Counted from the stretch's first letter, positions 11,498 through 27,561 are shown. The stretch: 64,000 nt of DNA from Diabrotica undecimpunctata (GCF_040954645.1 NC_092807.1:50910991-50974990); one strand, 5' to 3'. The notes: generated by a model from the letters alone, not told the origin. A program made the numbers and translations.

Positions 11498-13018
11498 TCG
11501 TTCTGTGTTTATCTTTAATTTCCATTATTTTTTGCATTAGGTTTCTTGTGTCTTCTTTGAGTTTTTTATTTTCCTTTGTTTGCTTGGCTTGGCACTTCTT
11601 GTGTGTCTTCTTTAGGACGGCCACCAAAGTTTCGTGTTATGTCAGTAATTGCAGTGTATGTGACATGTGTAGTCCTTGTTTTTCCGCTAATCTATCTTAC
11701 TGTTGTCTTGAATACTTTCATTTTGCTTTCCGTGGTCAGATATTTGTTTCTCCATGTGGTTTTTCGGAGGCAACCACTTACTCTTGCCGCTTTTGATGCT
11801 TGCCTTGTGGTCTCTGTTCTTATATCCCTGTCACTAGTGATCTCTACTCCTAGGTAATTGAATTTCATTACTTGTTCTACAATTTTGCCGTCTATTTCTA
11901 GTTTGCATCTACGCAGCTCTTTACTGATCACTATACATTTAGTTTTTTCTACTGATATTCTCATATTAAGTTTGTTTGCTCTGATATTGAAGGTGTGGAG
12001 CTGCCTTTGTAGGTCATCTTCGTTATCAGCAATTAGTACTGCATCATCGGCATAGCATAGTATCGTGATTTTATGTGCTCCCATGTGGTATCCGTGTCGT
12101 TTTCTTACTTCGTGAATTATTTGTTTCATCACCATATTGAATAACAATGGGCTGAGAGAGTCTCCTTGGCGGATTCCTCCTTTAATTTCTATGCATTTTA
12201 TTTCCCCTGTTAGAATTACAACTCTGGTCTTGTTGTTCTTGTTAATTTCATTAATTGTCCTTATTATATGATGGTCTATTTGTTCAGCTTGTAATAAATT
12301 TAAGATGTCATTTCGCTTCACCCTGTCAAAAGCACTTTTTAAAACTACAAAGCACATGTATGCTGGTTTTCCATATTCAATAGACTTCTCTATTATTTCT
12401 CTAATAATAAAAAGTGCGTCTATTGTGCTGCGGTTCTTCCGGAAGCCTTGTTGTTCATATACCATGTTCGCTTTTTCCTCGATTTTATCGTTTATGACTG
12501 CCGTTAACAATTTTAATGTACTATTCATCAGACTAATGCCTCTATCATTTTCAGGATTTCTCGAGTCTCCCTTTTTAAGTATCGGTAGCAGGAGACTTTC
12601 CTTCCATTCCGCTGGTACTACTCCGGTATTTATTATCTCGACGAATAATTTTAAGAGTCATTTGCGTAGTATTGTTCCTCCATATTTTAGCAGTTCATTG
12701 TTTATCTTATCAGGACCAGGTGCTTTTCTGTTTTATATTTTTTTTTATTCGTTCTTGCAGATCTTCTTCTGATATTAGTACTCTATCGTGAGTTTCGTTA
12801 ATGATTCTTTCTCTGTTCTCTTCATCTCCTTCTCCATATAGTTTCGTAAAATGCTCAGTCCATTGTTCCTTCGTAATGTTATCTATGCGTACAAATTCAT
12901 TTATTTCTGTTTTTTTTAGTATATTAGTGTAAAAATTAGTGTTTGTGTGTAAGTTCTGAATAAGTGTTAATTCTGTAAGGATAAAATAATTTAAGAAATT
13001 AAGATTGAAAATTATCAC
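11498..13018 (-). pseudogene. LINE reverse transcriptase (RTE-like), truncated
   Basis: The best-preserved frame (12528-11692) reads QQGFRKNRSTIDALFIIREI, CFVVLKSAFDRVKRND, GIRQGDSLSPLLFN, CYADDAVLIADNEDD and FNYLGVEITSDRDI. This is a nearly complete palm with YADD. The first catalytic Asp (normally in vDLxKAFD) is replaced: the sequence reads FVVLKSAFD. Upstream (12710-13018) ITKEQWTEHFTKLYGEG belongs to the linker before the polymerase. Downstream of 11692 the C-terminal domain is scrambled and ends at the TIR element. No endonuclease is present, so the copy is 5'-truncated. Confidence 0.85.
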
Positions 13019-13740
<722 letters not shown>

Positions 13741-13784
13741 TAAACGGTTGAATTGCAGCTACTTCATTGATTTACTAGAATAGG

Positions 13785-13818
13785 TTTCGATTTTATTCTT
13801 TTTTAAAATCATCATCAG
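13785..13818 (-). ncRNA. Hammerhead-ribozyme-like core
   Basis: Minus strand: CTGATGA, an extra T, GATTTTA paired with TAAAATC around a short loop, then GAAA and 'cctattctag'. The downstream ATGAAGTAG block resembles that of the copies at 54633 and 57423. Only one copy is present and there is no mirrored arm. Confidence 0.45.
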
Positions 13819-13861
13819 TTTTCTACAAATAGAAATGATTTTAGAATATAAGTAAAGAACA

Positions 13862-14690
13862 AACAGGCTTCATACTTCATCATCAGTTGGCGCTACAGCA
13901 CTTCGTGAGCCTTGGCCTGCTTCAAAACATTCTTCCATCCTTCCCTATCGAGTGTCTGTCTTCTCCAGCCCTCACTCCAATCTTCCTCAGATCTTCCTGC
14001 ACATCGTCCAGATATCTGAGTTTAGGTCGCCCCTTTCTTCTTCTTCCGACCGGCCTGTTTAGCATAGTTATTTTAGTGGGATCACTCTCATCCATCCGCA
14101 TAACGTGGCCCACCCACCTTAGGCGGTTTATTTTGATGGTCTTCACAATATCTGCATCACCAAAAAGCCTATAGAGTTCAAAGTTATATCGCCTTCTCCA
14201 CAGACCCTGTTCGTTTACTCCGCCATATATGGTCCTCAATACTTTTCTTTCAAAGACTCGCAGTAACTCTTCATCTCGGGTCGTCATTGCCCATGTTTTC
14301 GATCCGTATGTGAGCACTGGGCGTATTATTGTTTTATAAAGTTTGCACTTTGTTGCTATTGACATACTTCTCGCTCTTAGTTGAGGGCCCAGGCCAAAAT
14401 AACAGCGGATAGCCACGCATATTCTTTTTTTTATCTCGTTGGATGTGTTATTTTTGTAGTTTACCAGTGATCCTAAGTAGCAGAATTCTTCTACCATTTC
14501 TATCGTTTCGTGTTGCACCTCTAAGTTATTTTGTTGAATTCTTGATATGGCCGGCATATATTTAGTTTTCTGGATGTTAACCAGAAGTCCGATGTTTTCT
14601 GCGGCATTTTTGATACGTATGAAAGCCTCCACTGCTTCATTTTGGGTTCTTCCAATACTTACAAAAACAATTTGTAGGTTTTTTAGATGT
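13862..14690 (-). pseudogene. RTE-like LINE, C-terminal part
   Basis: The open frame 14632-13922 begins inside the palm (GLLVNIQKTKYM, then EFCYLGSLV). It continues with the C-terminal domain: KCKLYKTIIRPVLTYGSKTW, FERKVLRTIYGG, RLRWVGHVMRMDES and GRRRKGRPKLRYLDDVQEDL. The polymerase core and endonuclease are missing, so the insertion is strongly 5'-truncated. The 3' end on this strand is a TGATGATGAAG tail at about 13876, as in other RTE-like elements. Confidence 0.85.
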
Positions 14691-15071
14691 TATAAAAACT
14701 CTACGATAACAACATTAAAACTTAACTAACTAAACGAGAAGAAAACAACAAAAAACACAAGAAAAACTGTAAAATAGCACTTTATTTTGTTTGTTGGTGA
14801 TTTTTTTATTTTGACCGATGACTCAGTTGGATGTTAGTTTAAGCTCTTTCAAGTTTCAAGGGTCAAACCGCATTTTCAATTGTGTTCTATCCGTTGTAGA
14901 ATGTCATAATTTCACATGTGGCTTTCGTACATAAGTTTATTTGGACTGCAATGAGGTACGATTATCGAGGGAATTGGACCGATCCCTTTTCGTTTAGAGA
15001 ACGTTCCGTAAAAGAGAGATGATTTTAACACATTTATTCTAAAAAACCTAACAAGGGTATACGTAAATATA
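14691..15071. other. Unannotated stretch
   Basis: AT-rich sequence without a recognisable feature. Confidence 0.45.
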
Positions 15072-15753
15072 CAGGGATGAGTGCCTTAAGAACCGGCAAA
15101 ATAACGCAAAAGATAGAAAACATAATACGTTGTGAAATAAAAAGAGATGAAAGTAGTAGAGGTGGGAAATTATCGATATTAACCTATAATTTACTTTACA
15201 TTACATTAGAATTATCGAAAATTTCCCACCTTTAGACGTTAGCTTATGAGCTGGTTGACTTCAGTCATAGTAATACGTACCACGTAATGTAAGTAAAAAC
15301 AGTTTAAGTAGGAGTATTTTTTATCCAACGTTAAAGTATTGATCAATAATAAACTATGATTTGAGACGTCGCATACACTCTTCTCAATACAGAATTATCA
15401 TAGCTTGTTATTCTGTATTCGTCAACACAGAATTAATTATCAAATTATTACTAATTAAACTGTTTACTTACATTTGCTTTATTGCCTTCAATCAGCTTTT
15501 ACTTTATGCGAAATTTAAAAAATGTAAATATTCGACGTCATACTTGTAATATTATGACTGAGTCAACTAAATAGCTCATAAGCTAACGTCTAAAGGTGGG
15601 AAACTATCGATAGTCCTAATGTAATTTAATGTAAACTAGAGGTTTCTATCGACAATTTCCCACCTCTACTACTTTCATCTCTTTTTATTTCACAACGTGT
15701 TATGTTATATATCTGTTGCGTTATTTTGCCGGTTCTTAAGGCACTCATCACTG
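15072..15753. mobile_element. Foldback MITE with ~200 bp inverted arms and TA target site
   Basis: The ends read CAG(G/T)GATGAGTGCCTTAAGAACC and are flanked by TA on both sides (15070-15071 and 15754-15755). The arms, about 15072-15275 and 15550-15753, are reverse complements. Each contains a smaller hairpin made of GGTGGGAAA(C/T)TATCGATA and its complement TTTCCCACC. The 275 bp centre has only a meaningless 62-codon frame. A TA target suggests mobilisation by a Tc1/mariner-type transposase, but none is encoded. Confidence 0.8.
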
Positions 15754-15757
15754 TATA

Positions 15758-17142
15758 AGAACTACCACTACAACTAATGAAAAATGACCAAAAAGAAAAA
15801 CTACAATAATGTATCGGTAAAACTAATCCGAACACTAATACAGTCTGATATTTTCTTGTTTCAGGCCTTTACCGGTAGTACTATACGAGCTCATAAGATA
15901 TATACCCTTACCTTATCTGCCAGGTTTTTGGGTATCTCGTGCCTAGATATATAGCAACTTGTTACGATACTACAGCTTCCACTAATTTTCCGAGAAACAT
16001 ATACAGCTTAAACGCACACTCACGAGTACCGGGTGATATTGTTACTGATAGATATAACTTCTAAATCTTTTAAGTCGTGATATACTTGTCGAGTAAGTAC
16101 ATATAAAACGAGATGGGACACGCGAGAACTTGTGCCTTCTGCACCACTAATTTGAGACTATCTTTCAAGTCTTTCACGAGAGACACGATACTGCGAGTTC
16201 TTGTATCTTAAAACGGCTGACTTGCGACTGTTTATCAATGTTTTGTTTTTACATGTTTTGGGGTTTATATTTACTGACTATTTTGTGGGAGTTCTGAACA
16301 GGGCCAGTTCCATTGGAAAAACAGAACTGTCAATTATTCAAATATTTGGAAAAATTGGCTGTGCAAATGAAAAGTATAAAAAATGCTGTGTCTATCACAT
16401 CAATTTCAACGTACTGAAATGACCCACGAAAAGAGTCACAAGTCTGTGCACTTGTTGAAAAAAAGCCGTGCACAATTAGCAAAATTATCAAAGAAACTGA
16501 CGTGAACGAATGATTGTATGGATTATTTTGAAATAAAACGGATACAAATAGATTTGTTTTTCTAGTGTAGACTACACAATAAATTTTTCTTGGCGATCCT
16601 TTTAAACGAATAGAACTCTGTTAAAATATGGAAACAACTCATGAAAATTATAATTTTTTGAACCATGTTCAAAGGTAATAAAATGCATAGATGATCTGCT
16701 AATATTTTAGAAAAAATAAACATTTGGGTATTGTTACGAGGACGCAGTACTCTAGAAAGTTGAACATTTGGACTGTAAGTTAAAGATATCATGTTGTTAA
16801 TATATATTTTATTGAAGAGCATTTGTACGATGAGTCGTCTAATATCCTGTATATTCCAGGTTATATTAGTTGCAGTAAGATATTTAAAATGTGACTCATC
16901 GAACTTAAATTAATCAGTTCGTAATAAACCAGTATCATAAATTCTGTTAAAGTGACCACACAGTGGATTAATTCCCTTTTTTCTCAGCAGCTTTAGTATT
17001 CCAACACTCACTTTACCGGGAACAAATAATTTTTTATTTTTTGGCAAGAGTGTATTTCCTCAAAGTTTCGTACAATTCCTACCCATAAAACTAGGTAAAA
17101 ATGTTTGGTTTCTTCATCATTTCCATATTTTTAGATAAATTT
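15758..17142. other. Unannotated stretch
   Basis: No supported gene. Short open frames (for example 16201-16422 and 16562-16822) have no recognisable motifs and look like chance. Confidence 0.45.
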
Positions 17143-18680
<1,538 letters not shown>

Positions 18681-18683
18681 AAA

Positions 18684-18701
18684 TGGCCCCCAACGTGTAA
18701 A
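18684..18701 (+). promoter_or_regulatory. Primer binding site
   Basis: TGGCCCCCAACGTGTAAA begins three bases after the LTR. It resembles the TGGCGCCCAACG-type sites complementary to a tRNA 3' end (Lys type likely). There is at least one mismatch at the fifth base. Confidence 0.75.
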
Positions 18702-19152
18702 GCTTTGAAAAATATTTCTAGTTGGCAAATTTGAAAGGATAGGAGTAGACGAGCAGATATTTGAAAGTTTATATGCCGGGGATAAAGTGAAATATTATGT
18801 AAAAATTGAGGACATAAAGATTATATATTTTTTTTAAGATACAATTTACCATAATTGATTTATTCGTGATATTGACAATTTATAGGTTACCATAATTGAT
18901 TTATTTGTGTGATATTTAAATTTGATAATTTTACCATACTTGAATGATTTGATTGATTTTGACATTTGATATTTTACCATTTGATTTATTTGTGGGATAT
19001 TGAAATTTGATACTCGTACTCAAGAGTTATTACATTTGAACAGGAAAAGTCCCGTTTGTTGCAACAGACCAGTAGAATTTTATATTTGGCGGGGAAATTA
19101 TTGCACAAATTTCAAAGTTTCATATTTGGCGGGGATAAATAATCTAACGAAC
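18702..19152 (+). other. Element leader (untranslated)
   Basis: AT-rich leader between primer site and gag. It contains four imperfect repeats built on 'ttaccatwattgatttatt' at about 18845-18990. A possible packaging or regulatory role is only a guess. Confidence 0.6.
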
Positions 19153-20631
19153 ATGTCGGCCACAAGGAGTCAAAGCAAAACGCAAGAAAGGAAAGAGGAT
19201 AAGATAGAAGAGGAAACAATTATTGATGAAGGATCGGATAATGAAGGAAATGCTACAATAATGGAGGAAAGAAAAGAAACAGGGATGTTAGAAAAATTAT
19301 TAGCTATGATGCAAATACAGACACAACAAATACAAGAATCGTCACAAAAAATGGATAAAAATCAACTGGAAACAAAACACATAATGGATGAATCACAACA
19401 AAGAACGGAACAAAAATTGGACAATTTGGAAGAAAACCAAAGAAAAATGGAACAAAAAATGGAAACGCGTATGGACAAATATGAAAACGAAATAAAAGTC
19501 TGTTTAGAAAGAAGTAGGGAAGAAACAGAGAGGAAAATAGAATTGCAGAGAGAAGAAATCGAAACTAAAATGAAGGATATTCAGAGTATGCAAAAAAGGG
19601 AATTAGAACAGATAGAAATAAAATTTGAAAATGCGCTACAAGAAGACCGGAAAGAAACGGAAAGGAGATTTAAACAAATTGCAGAGATGGAGATAAGAGG
19701 AGTAGAAAGAAAGGAAGTCATCGTACATAGCACAGAAGACGTAAAAGTACGATTTGGCGGGGATATAAGGAAAATACACCCAGTGCCTTTTATAAATAAC
19801 CTAAAGGAAAAAGTCAAATACATAGGACCGTTTGCAACAGCAAAGGAAACCATCAGAAACCATCTCACAGAAGAGGCAAATCTTTGGTTTGTCAGCAAGG
19901 AAGAAGAATTGGACAATTGGCAAGATTTTGAGAGAAGATTCTTAAATTATTTCTGGGGAAAAATCCAGCAACTACAAGTAAATAAAGAGTTACAAAATGG
20001 AAAATACCATGAGAGGATGGGCGTATCAGAAAAGATGTACGCATTACAACTCTATAATAATGCAAAACATTTGCAATATAATTATTCATCAGAACAATTG
20101 GTAGAGTTGATATCGCGACATTTTGAAGATACCTTGGAAGACCACATAAATCTCCAAAATTACAAGGACATTGACAGCTTATGTCAATTTTTGCAAATGA
20201 GAGAATCACATAGGCATGAAAGAAGAGAAAGAAGACCGCAAGAAAATTATAGACAAAGAGAAAACCAAGAATATAGAGATAGAGGTCAAAATTTTAGAAG
20301 AGATTATACAAGACGAGAATTCATACCTAGACGGGGATATGAAAATAGACCGAACGGAAGAGAGAATTATGAACCCAGAACCCAGAGATGGAATGAAAAC
20401 AGGGATCGGGAAAATCAGAGTAGAAATAACCGCCCATACCAAGGAAACAGATACAATAACCCACGGAATGAACAGGAATCTCGCGGTAATCGATACGGGA
20501 ATGATAGACCAAAAGAGAACAGAAGAGAAATAAATAATATGCAAAGAGAAGAAAATGAATATGAGAGAGAAGATGACGGGAGAGAAAACACAGAAGAACA
20601 ACAGGCGTGTTTTCAAGAAGGCGCTCACTAA
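19153..20631 (+). CDS. gag: Gag polyprotein of the Ty3/gypsy element
   Basis: The frame is open from 19000, but the ATG at 19153 (MSATRSQSK) is the likelier start because the upstream part looks like translated leader. The product is about 492 residues. Residues ~35-190 are a charged, Gln/Glu/Lys-rich coiled coil. Residues ~200-350 form a retrotransposon-type capsid region (FINNLKEKVKYIGPF, then NWQDFERRFLNYFWG). The tail (~360-490) is very rich in Arg, Asn, Glu and Tyr (for example RRDYTRREFIPRRGYEN). No CCHC zinc knuckle is present, so RNA binding probably relies on the basic tail. The end overlaps the open pol frame by 55 nt. It should assemble the particle that carries the RNA. Confidence 0.88.
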   Translation: MSATRSQSKTQERKEDKIEEETIIDEGSDNEGNATIMEERKETGMLEKLLAMMQIQTQQIQESSQKMDKNQLETKHIMDESQQRTEQKLDNLEENQRKMEQKMETRMDKYENEIKVCLERSREETERKIELQREEIETKMKDIQSMQKRELEQIEIKFENALQEDRKETERRFKQIAEMEIRGVERKEVIVHSTEDVKVRFGGDIRKIHPVPFINNLKEKVKYIGPFATAKETIRNHLTEEANLWFVSKEEELDNWQDFERRFLNYFWGKIQQLQVNKELQNGKYHERMGVSEKMYALQLYNNAKHLQYNYSSEQLVELISRHFEDTLEDHINLQNYKDIDSLCQFLQMRESHRHERRERRPQENYRQRENQEYRDRGQNFRRDYTRREFIPRRGYENRPNGRENYEPRTQRWNENRDRENQSRNNRPYQGNRYNNPRNEQESRGNRYGNDRPKENRREINNMQREENEYEREDDGRENTEEQQACFQEGAH

Positions 20632-23339
20632 AAACGAAGAAACAAACAGGAATTTTTTGTCACCCCAAGGAATTTATTAAACTGGCAGGAAACAATGAAA
20701 AGAGAAATGGAGTTAATTTAAAATTTGTGGATGGATTTATAAATGAGAAACCAATTAAAATTATGATAGACACAGGCTCTGAAATAACACTGGTCAACAG
20801 AAAATTAATCGAAGAAGTAAATTTAACAAGTCTAATTTATAAAATACCTAGGGTGAATTTAGTGGGCGCAAATAAACGGACATTGGCAACAATAAATGAA
20901 GGTATACGAGTAATGGTACGATTAAAAAAAAATATGTATGCACTTCAATGTGTAATAATGCCGAATATGTCACATGACATGATTGTAGGCGTTGACGAAT
21001 TAACGGAAAAACATGTAGTGATCGACTTCAAAACCAATACGATGAAAATAACCAAGGAAAAAGAAGAAGAACAGGATAAGGAACAAGAGAAACAAATTAC
21101 GGACGAATCAGAGAAAGAACAAACGGTGGAAATGAACCTGGCGACGAAGAAAGGAAAAGGAAGAAAGAGGGGAAAAGGTCTGAAAAAGATCAAAGAAAAA
21201 AAAACCTGGGATTCCTCAAAAGATGAGACGAGCTCAGGAGAAGAAGATGGAAAAATTTTGACAAGAAATAAAAGCAAAACTTGGGATTCCTCAAAAGAAG
21301 AGACGAGCCCAACAAAAAAAAACACAAAGGAAAATGAAGAGGACACAATGGAGACAGTGGTGTTTGAAGAAGACACGGAGTACACGGTGAATATGTGCGA
21401 AAAATTTGATGGGAGAGAAAAAAAAATGATATGTGGAGAAGGCAAAGAAAATGATTTGCGTATAATTTTAAGAGACTATGAAACGCTGATAAATGAGGAA
21501 AACCGAGTGGCCACAAAATACGAGCACTCATTTGAGGTGAAAAACTTGAGAAATTTTCGATCGAAGACTTATCCAATTCCTTATAAGTATCGGCAAGAAG
21601 TAAAGCAAGAAATCAAAAAAATGTTGGAAGATCAAATCATTGAGAGATGTGACTCACCCTATATTAACCCAATTGTGATAGTGAAGAAGAGCAGTGGAGA
21701 GTTAAGACTCTGTTTAGATGCCCGAAATATCAACCAACACACAGTATCACAATATGAATCACCGTTAAATATCGAGGCCATTTTTGGAAGGATCACGGGA
21801 TCACATATTTTCTCAAAAATTGATCTAAAGCATTGTTTTTGGTTAATACCTTTGGCTGAAAAGTGTAGAAACTACACTGCCTTTTCAATTGATGGTATAG
21901 TATACCGATTTAAGGTAGTTCCGTTTGGATTACAAAGCGCCTGTGCAGCACTTGTACGAGCTTTGCATACCATTTTGAATCACCATGAAGAGTTCATCGT
22001 CCATTACATCGACGATTTATTAATTTTTTCACAAGATATGCAGAGTCATGTGGAACATATCAAAATAATTTTGAAAGAATTGGACACAGCGGGATTAAAA
22101 CTAAACATTGAAAAATGTCAATTTTTTCAAAAGGAAGTGATTTATTTGGGTTTCAAACTTGACACCGAAACTGTAAGTCTAGCCGAGGACAGAGTAAAGC
22201 TCATCGACGAATACCCAAGACCAACAAATCTAAAAACATTGCGAGGGTTTCTCGGTACGATAAATTATTTCAAGAAATTAATTCCCGATTTAAGCCAAAA
22301 AGAAATTCCTTTAATAAAATTGTTAAAGAAAGGGACAAAATGGAATTGGAAAGAAGAACAGGAGGAAGCTTTCAAAATATTGAAACAAGAATTTGCTAAA
22401 GGAACAAAAATATATCACCCTATTTACAATTTGCCGTTTATACTCCGTACGGATGCGTCGATACAGAAATTTGCAGGAGTGTTGTCGCAAATACAAAACG
22501 GCCAAGAGGTTCCGATATGTTTTATATCTCGAGTGACTAAAACACATGAGAGAAAATACAGTGTCACCGAGTTGGAATTCGCCAGTGTACTATTTTGCGT
22601 AAACAAATTAAGGTTTTACTTATTGGGAGCTAAATTCACCATCGAAACGGATCATGCAGCATTGATACACATCATGAAGAATCGATTGGTAAATAACAGA
22701 ATACACAGAGGCATTCTGCTCTTACAAGAGTATGATTTCCAATTTCGATACATCAAAGGGAAAGACAACATAATAGCTGACGCTTTAACACGGGACGAAG
22801 ATACAGGAAAAAAGGAGACAATTACATTACATGTGGGATTGAATATACTGACACAAGACGAAGGGATATTTTCGTTAAATGAGATAAGGACCGACCAGGA
22901 AGGCCTAGAAGAAAGAGAAAAGAGAAGAGCAGAGCTAGAAAACGAGATATTTTTTAAGAGAATAGACGGAAAGGAATTATATTTAGTGACACCGACATTG
23001 GCAGAAAGAATCATCAAGAAACTACACGAGGAAAATGGACATATTGGCAGTAGAAAGGTATGGCTTGTATTTAGGGAAAACTACATCAGTCGACAAGATT
23101 ACCGCATTGCAAAAGAGATCACACAGAAATGCGAAGTATGCCAGAAATACAAGAGCAGGAATTTTAAAAACGAAAATATTGCAAAGAGCATTGTTTCCCG
23201 GAACAACCTGGACATTATAGCCATCGACATGTTAAGCGATCTAATTGTGACCACGCAAAGGAACAAGCATATTCTGGTGATGGTGGATGTGTTCTCAAAA
23301 TACGTAAAATTATATAGTTGCCGCACCACAAAAGGGTAA
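20577..23339 (+). CDS. pol: Pol polyprotein (protease, RT, RNase H, integrase N-part), ended by in-frame stop
   Basis: Pol lies in the -1 frame relative to gag and is open from 20577, with no early ATG, so expression presumably needs a -1 frameshift in the 55 nt overlap. Counting residues from 20607, the protease motif MIDTGSE is at 54-60. RT has KIDLKHCF at ~404 and YIDD at 467-470. RNase H has Asp616 (TDAS), Glu655, Asp682 and Asp725 (ADALTR). The integrase HHCC zinc finger (LHEENGH ... CEVCQKY) is at ~800-855, and the first integrase Asp is at 874 (IAIDML). Lys/Glu-rich repeats with WDSSK(D/E)E twice lie between protease and RT. A TAA at 23337 ends the frame before the rest of integrase. 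Confidence 0.9.
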   Translation, partial: RERKHRRTTGVFSRRRSLKTKKQTGIFCHPKEFIKLAGNNEKRNGVNLKFVDGFINEKPIKIMIDTGSEITLVNRKLIEEVNLTSLIYKIPRVNLVGANKRTLATINEGIRVMVRLKKNMYALQCVIMPNMSHDMIVGVDELTEKHVVIDFKTNTMKITKEKEEEQDKEQEKQITDESEKEQTVEMNLATKKGKGRKRGKGLKKIKEKKTWDSSKDETSSGEEDGKILTRNKSKTWDSSKEETSPTKKNTKENEEDTMETVVFEEDTEYTVNMCEKFDGREKKMICGEGKENDLRIILRDYETLINEENRVATKYEHSFEVKNLRNFRSKTYPIPYKYRQEVKQEIKKMLEDQIIERCDSPYINPIVIVKKSSGELRLCLDARNINQHTVSQYESPLNIEAIFGRITGSHIFSKIDLKHCFWLIPLAEKCRNYTAFSIDGIVYRFKVVPFGLQSACAALVRALHTILNHHEEFIVHYIDDLLIFSQDMQSHVEHIKIILKELDTAGLKLNIEKCQFFQKEVIYLGFKLDTETVSLAEDRVKLIDEYPRPTNLKTLRGFLGTINYFKKLIPDLSQKEIPLIKLLKKGTKWNWKEEQEEAFKILKQEFAKGTKIYHPIYNLPFILRTDASIQKFAGVLSQIQNGQEVPICFISRVTKTHERKYSVTELEFASVLFCVNKLRFYLLGAKFTIETDHAALIHIMKNRLVNNRIHRGILLLQEYDFQFRYIKGKDNIIADALTRDEDTGKKETITLHVGLNILTQDEGIFSLNEIRTDQEGLEEREKRRAELENEIFFKRIDGKELYLVTPTLAERIIKKLHEENGHIGSRKVWLVFRENYISRQDYRIAKEITQKCEVCQKYKSRNFKNENIAKSIVSRNNLDIIAIDMLSDLIVTTQRNKHILVMVDVFSKYVKLYSCRTTKG

Positions 23340-24008
23340 GAAATATTGAGAAAAATAGACAATTTCATCGCTACGGTAGGAACCCCAAGAAAAATTTTAC
23401 TAGACAATGCAACGTACTTCCGAAATGATCGTTTCAAGGGACAGCTTAGAGAACGGGGAATCGAGACGAACTTTGTAAGCATCAGGCATCCCCAAAGTAA
23501 TCCTTCTGAGCGATTTATACAAGAGGTAACGAAATTTCTTCGTATTGCAACGGATGGTCAACATCGGCGATGGGACAGAAAATTGGGAGAAATAGAGATG
23601 TACCTAAATTCCATGCCAAGTACAGTAACGAAAGAAACACCAGAATACATCATGAAAGGCGTCATGCCGATAAGACCGTGGGAAGATCCAGAACAAAGAG
23701 AGTATCGACAGGTTATAGAAACCGTTCAGAGGAGATTAAGAAGAAGCAATGAGAAATACATCCAGAGACAGGGTCATAATAGGAAACGAAGACCAGTAAC
23801 TTTCCAAAAGGGTGACAAAGTAATGGTAAGAGCATTAAGAGTGTCAAATCTTCAGACCGGTATTTGCGCAAAATTGATGCCTGTTTTCGAAGGGCCATAC
23901 ATAGTAAACAACGAAGATGGAGTAAACAGCTATGAGTTGAAACATATGGATTCTGAAAAGATCAGAGGTATTTATAATATCCATGATGTATATAAATATC
24001 ACGAATGA
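23340..24008 (+). pseudogene. pol: Integrase C-terminal part after the stop, same frame as pol
   Basis: This is the direct continuation of pol in the same frame after the single TAA at 23337-23339; no frameshift is involved. It carries the second catalytic Asp (LLDNATYF, codon 23403) and the Glu (NPSERF, codon 23508). They are 35 codons apart, the standard DD35E spacing, and the first Asp is at 23226 in the preceding feature. A basic C-terminal segment with VTFQKGDKVMVRA and FEGPYIV follows, the usual tail of gypsy integrases. With identical LTRs, the stop is likely a recent mutation rather than old decay; programmed readthrough is a less likely alternative. Confidence 0.88.
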
Positions 24009-24140
24009 AGATTTAAATTTGTATAAAGTAGAGAGTAGGATAGGATAATACGTAGCATAAGTACAGATAGCATACAGGAAGTGCGTTTATTTTGCCTCGA
24101 GAAAATTTAGTTGCATAATATGATAAATTTTATCGATTAC

Positions 24141-24151
24141 AAAGGCGGGGA
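24141..24151 (+). promoter_or_regulatory. Polypurine tract
   Basis: AAAGGCGGGGA directly precedes the 3' LTR, with one pyrimidine. It would prime plus-strand DNA synthesis. The 130 bp between pol and this tract hold no env frame. Confidence 0.75.
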
Positions 24152-24153
24152 TT

Positions 24154-26984
<2,831 letters not shown>

Positions 26985-27130
26985 GAACTATTGGTAGTAA
27001 AAGGAAAGGTAGAAGGCCGAAGACCAAGAGTAAGATCTTCAACACGATAAGCAGATCAAATGAAGACTCTGATGGAAAAATCCCTACATGAATCCGTTCA
27101 TATGCCACAGGATCACACCCAATGGAGACA
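26985..27130 (+). pseudogene. RTE-like LINE C-terminal scrap
   Basis: Translation gives KGKVEGRRPRVRSSTR, a stop, then ADQMKTLMEKSL and DHTQWR. This matches the conserved end of RTE-like polyproteins (GRRPRGRSxxRWxDQ ... dRxxWR). Too short for more. Confidence 0.55.
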
Positions 27131-27149
27131 GTAAGCTAACAATATTTAG

Positions 27150-27561
27150 AGTATCACTACGCCCTGACAAGGGCTTAAGGAATGAGGAGGAGACCGCCAT
27201 ATTAGTGCACCATATGTAATTATAGGTCTGACTACAGTCATATATGGCCAGTACATCTGTTTGGTTTTCGTACCCCATATTTCCCACATATCCATCGACA
27301 TATCCAAAGGTAAGTTCGTTTGATCTTCTTTCCAAGTGGGCGCTCCATGTAAGTCGCTTATCTAGTATTACTAGATATTTGACCTCATTCGCCTCTTTGA
27401 CAGTTTCTCCTTATCGAGCGGGCATCCAGATGTTATCTTGGTTTTTTCTCCTTGTGAAACTGACCTCTACTGTTTTGCTAGGATTGACAGAGAGTTTTTT
27501 CCTGTCACACAAGCTAGTGAGGATATTTAATGTTCGATCTAGTGTGCTAGAGTATGCCTGA
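27150..27561 (-). pseudogene. Jockey/R1-like LINE reverse transcriptase fragment
   Basis: The minus strand reads LSVNPSKTVEVSFTRR near 27490, then EANEVKYLVILDKRLTWSAH near 27370. This is the palm-thumb region in which vKYLGvilDkrLtW is the family hallmark. Downstream, YDCSQTYNYIWCTNMAV corresponds to the RPiitYGalVW block out of frame. Both ends are truncated. Confidence 0.7.

Noticed and set aside
19581..20628. Several long open frames antisense to gag and pol (also 20945-21576 and 22652-23017)
   Set aside because: They are shadows of the A-rich gag/pol coding strand and have no recognisable motifs.
23337..24008. Separate downstream gene (env-like) after pol
   Set aside because: The frame is the same as pol and contains the rest of integrase with DD35E spacing; there is no signal peptide or membrane segment and no further frame before the LTR.
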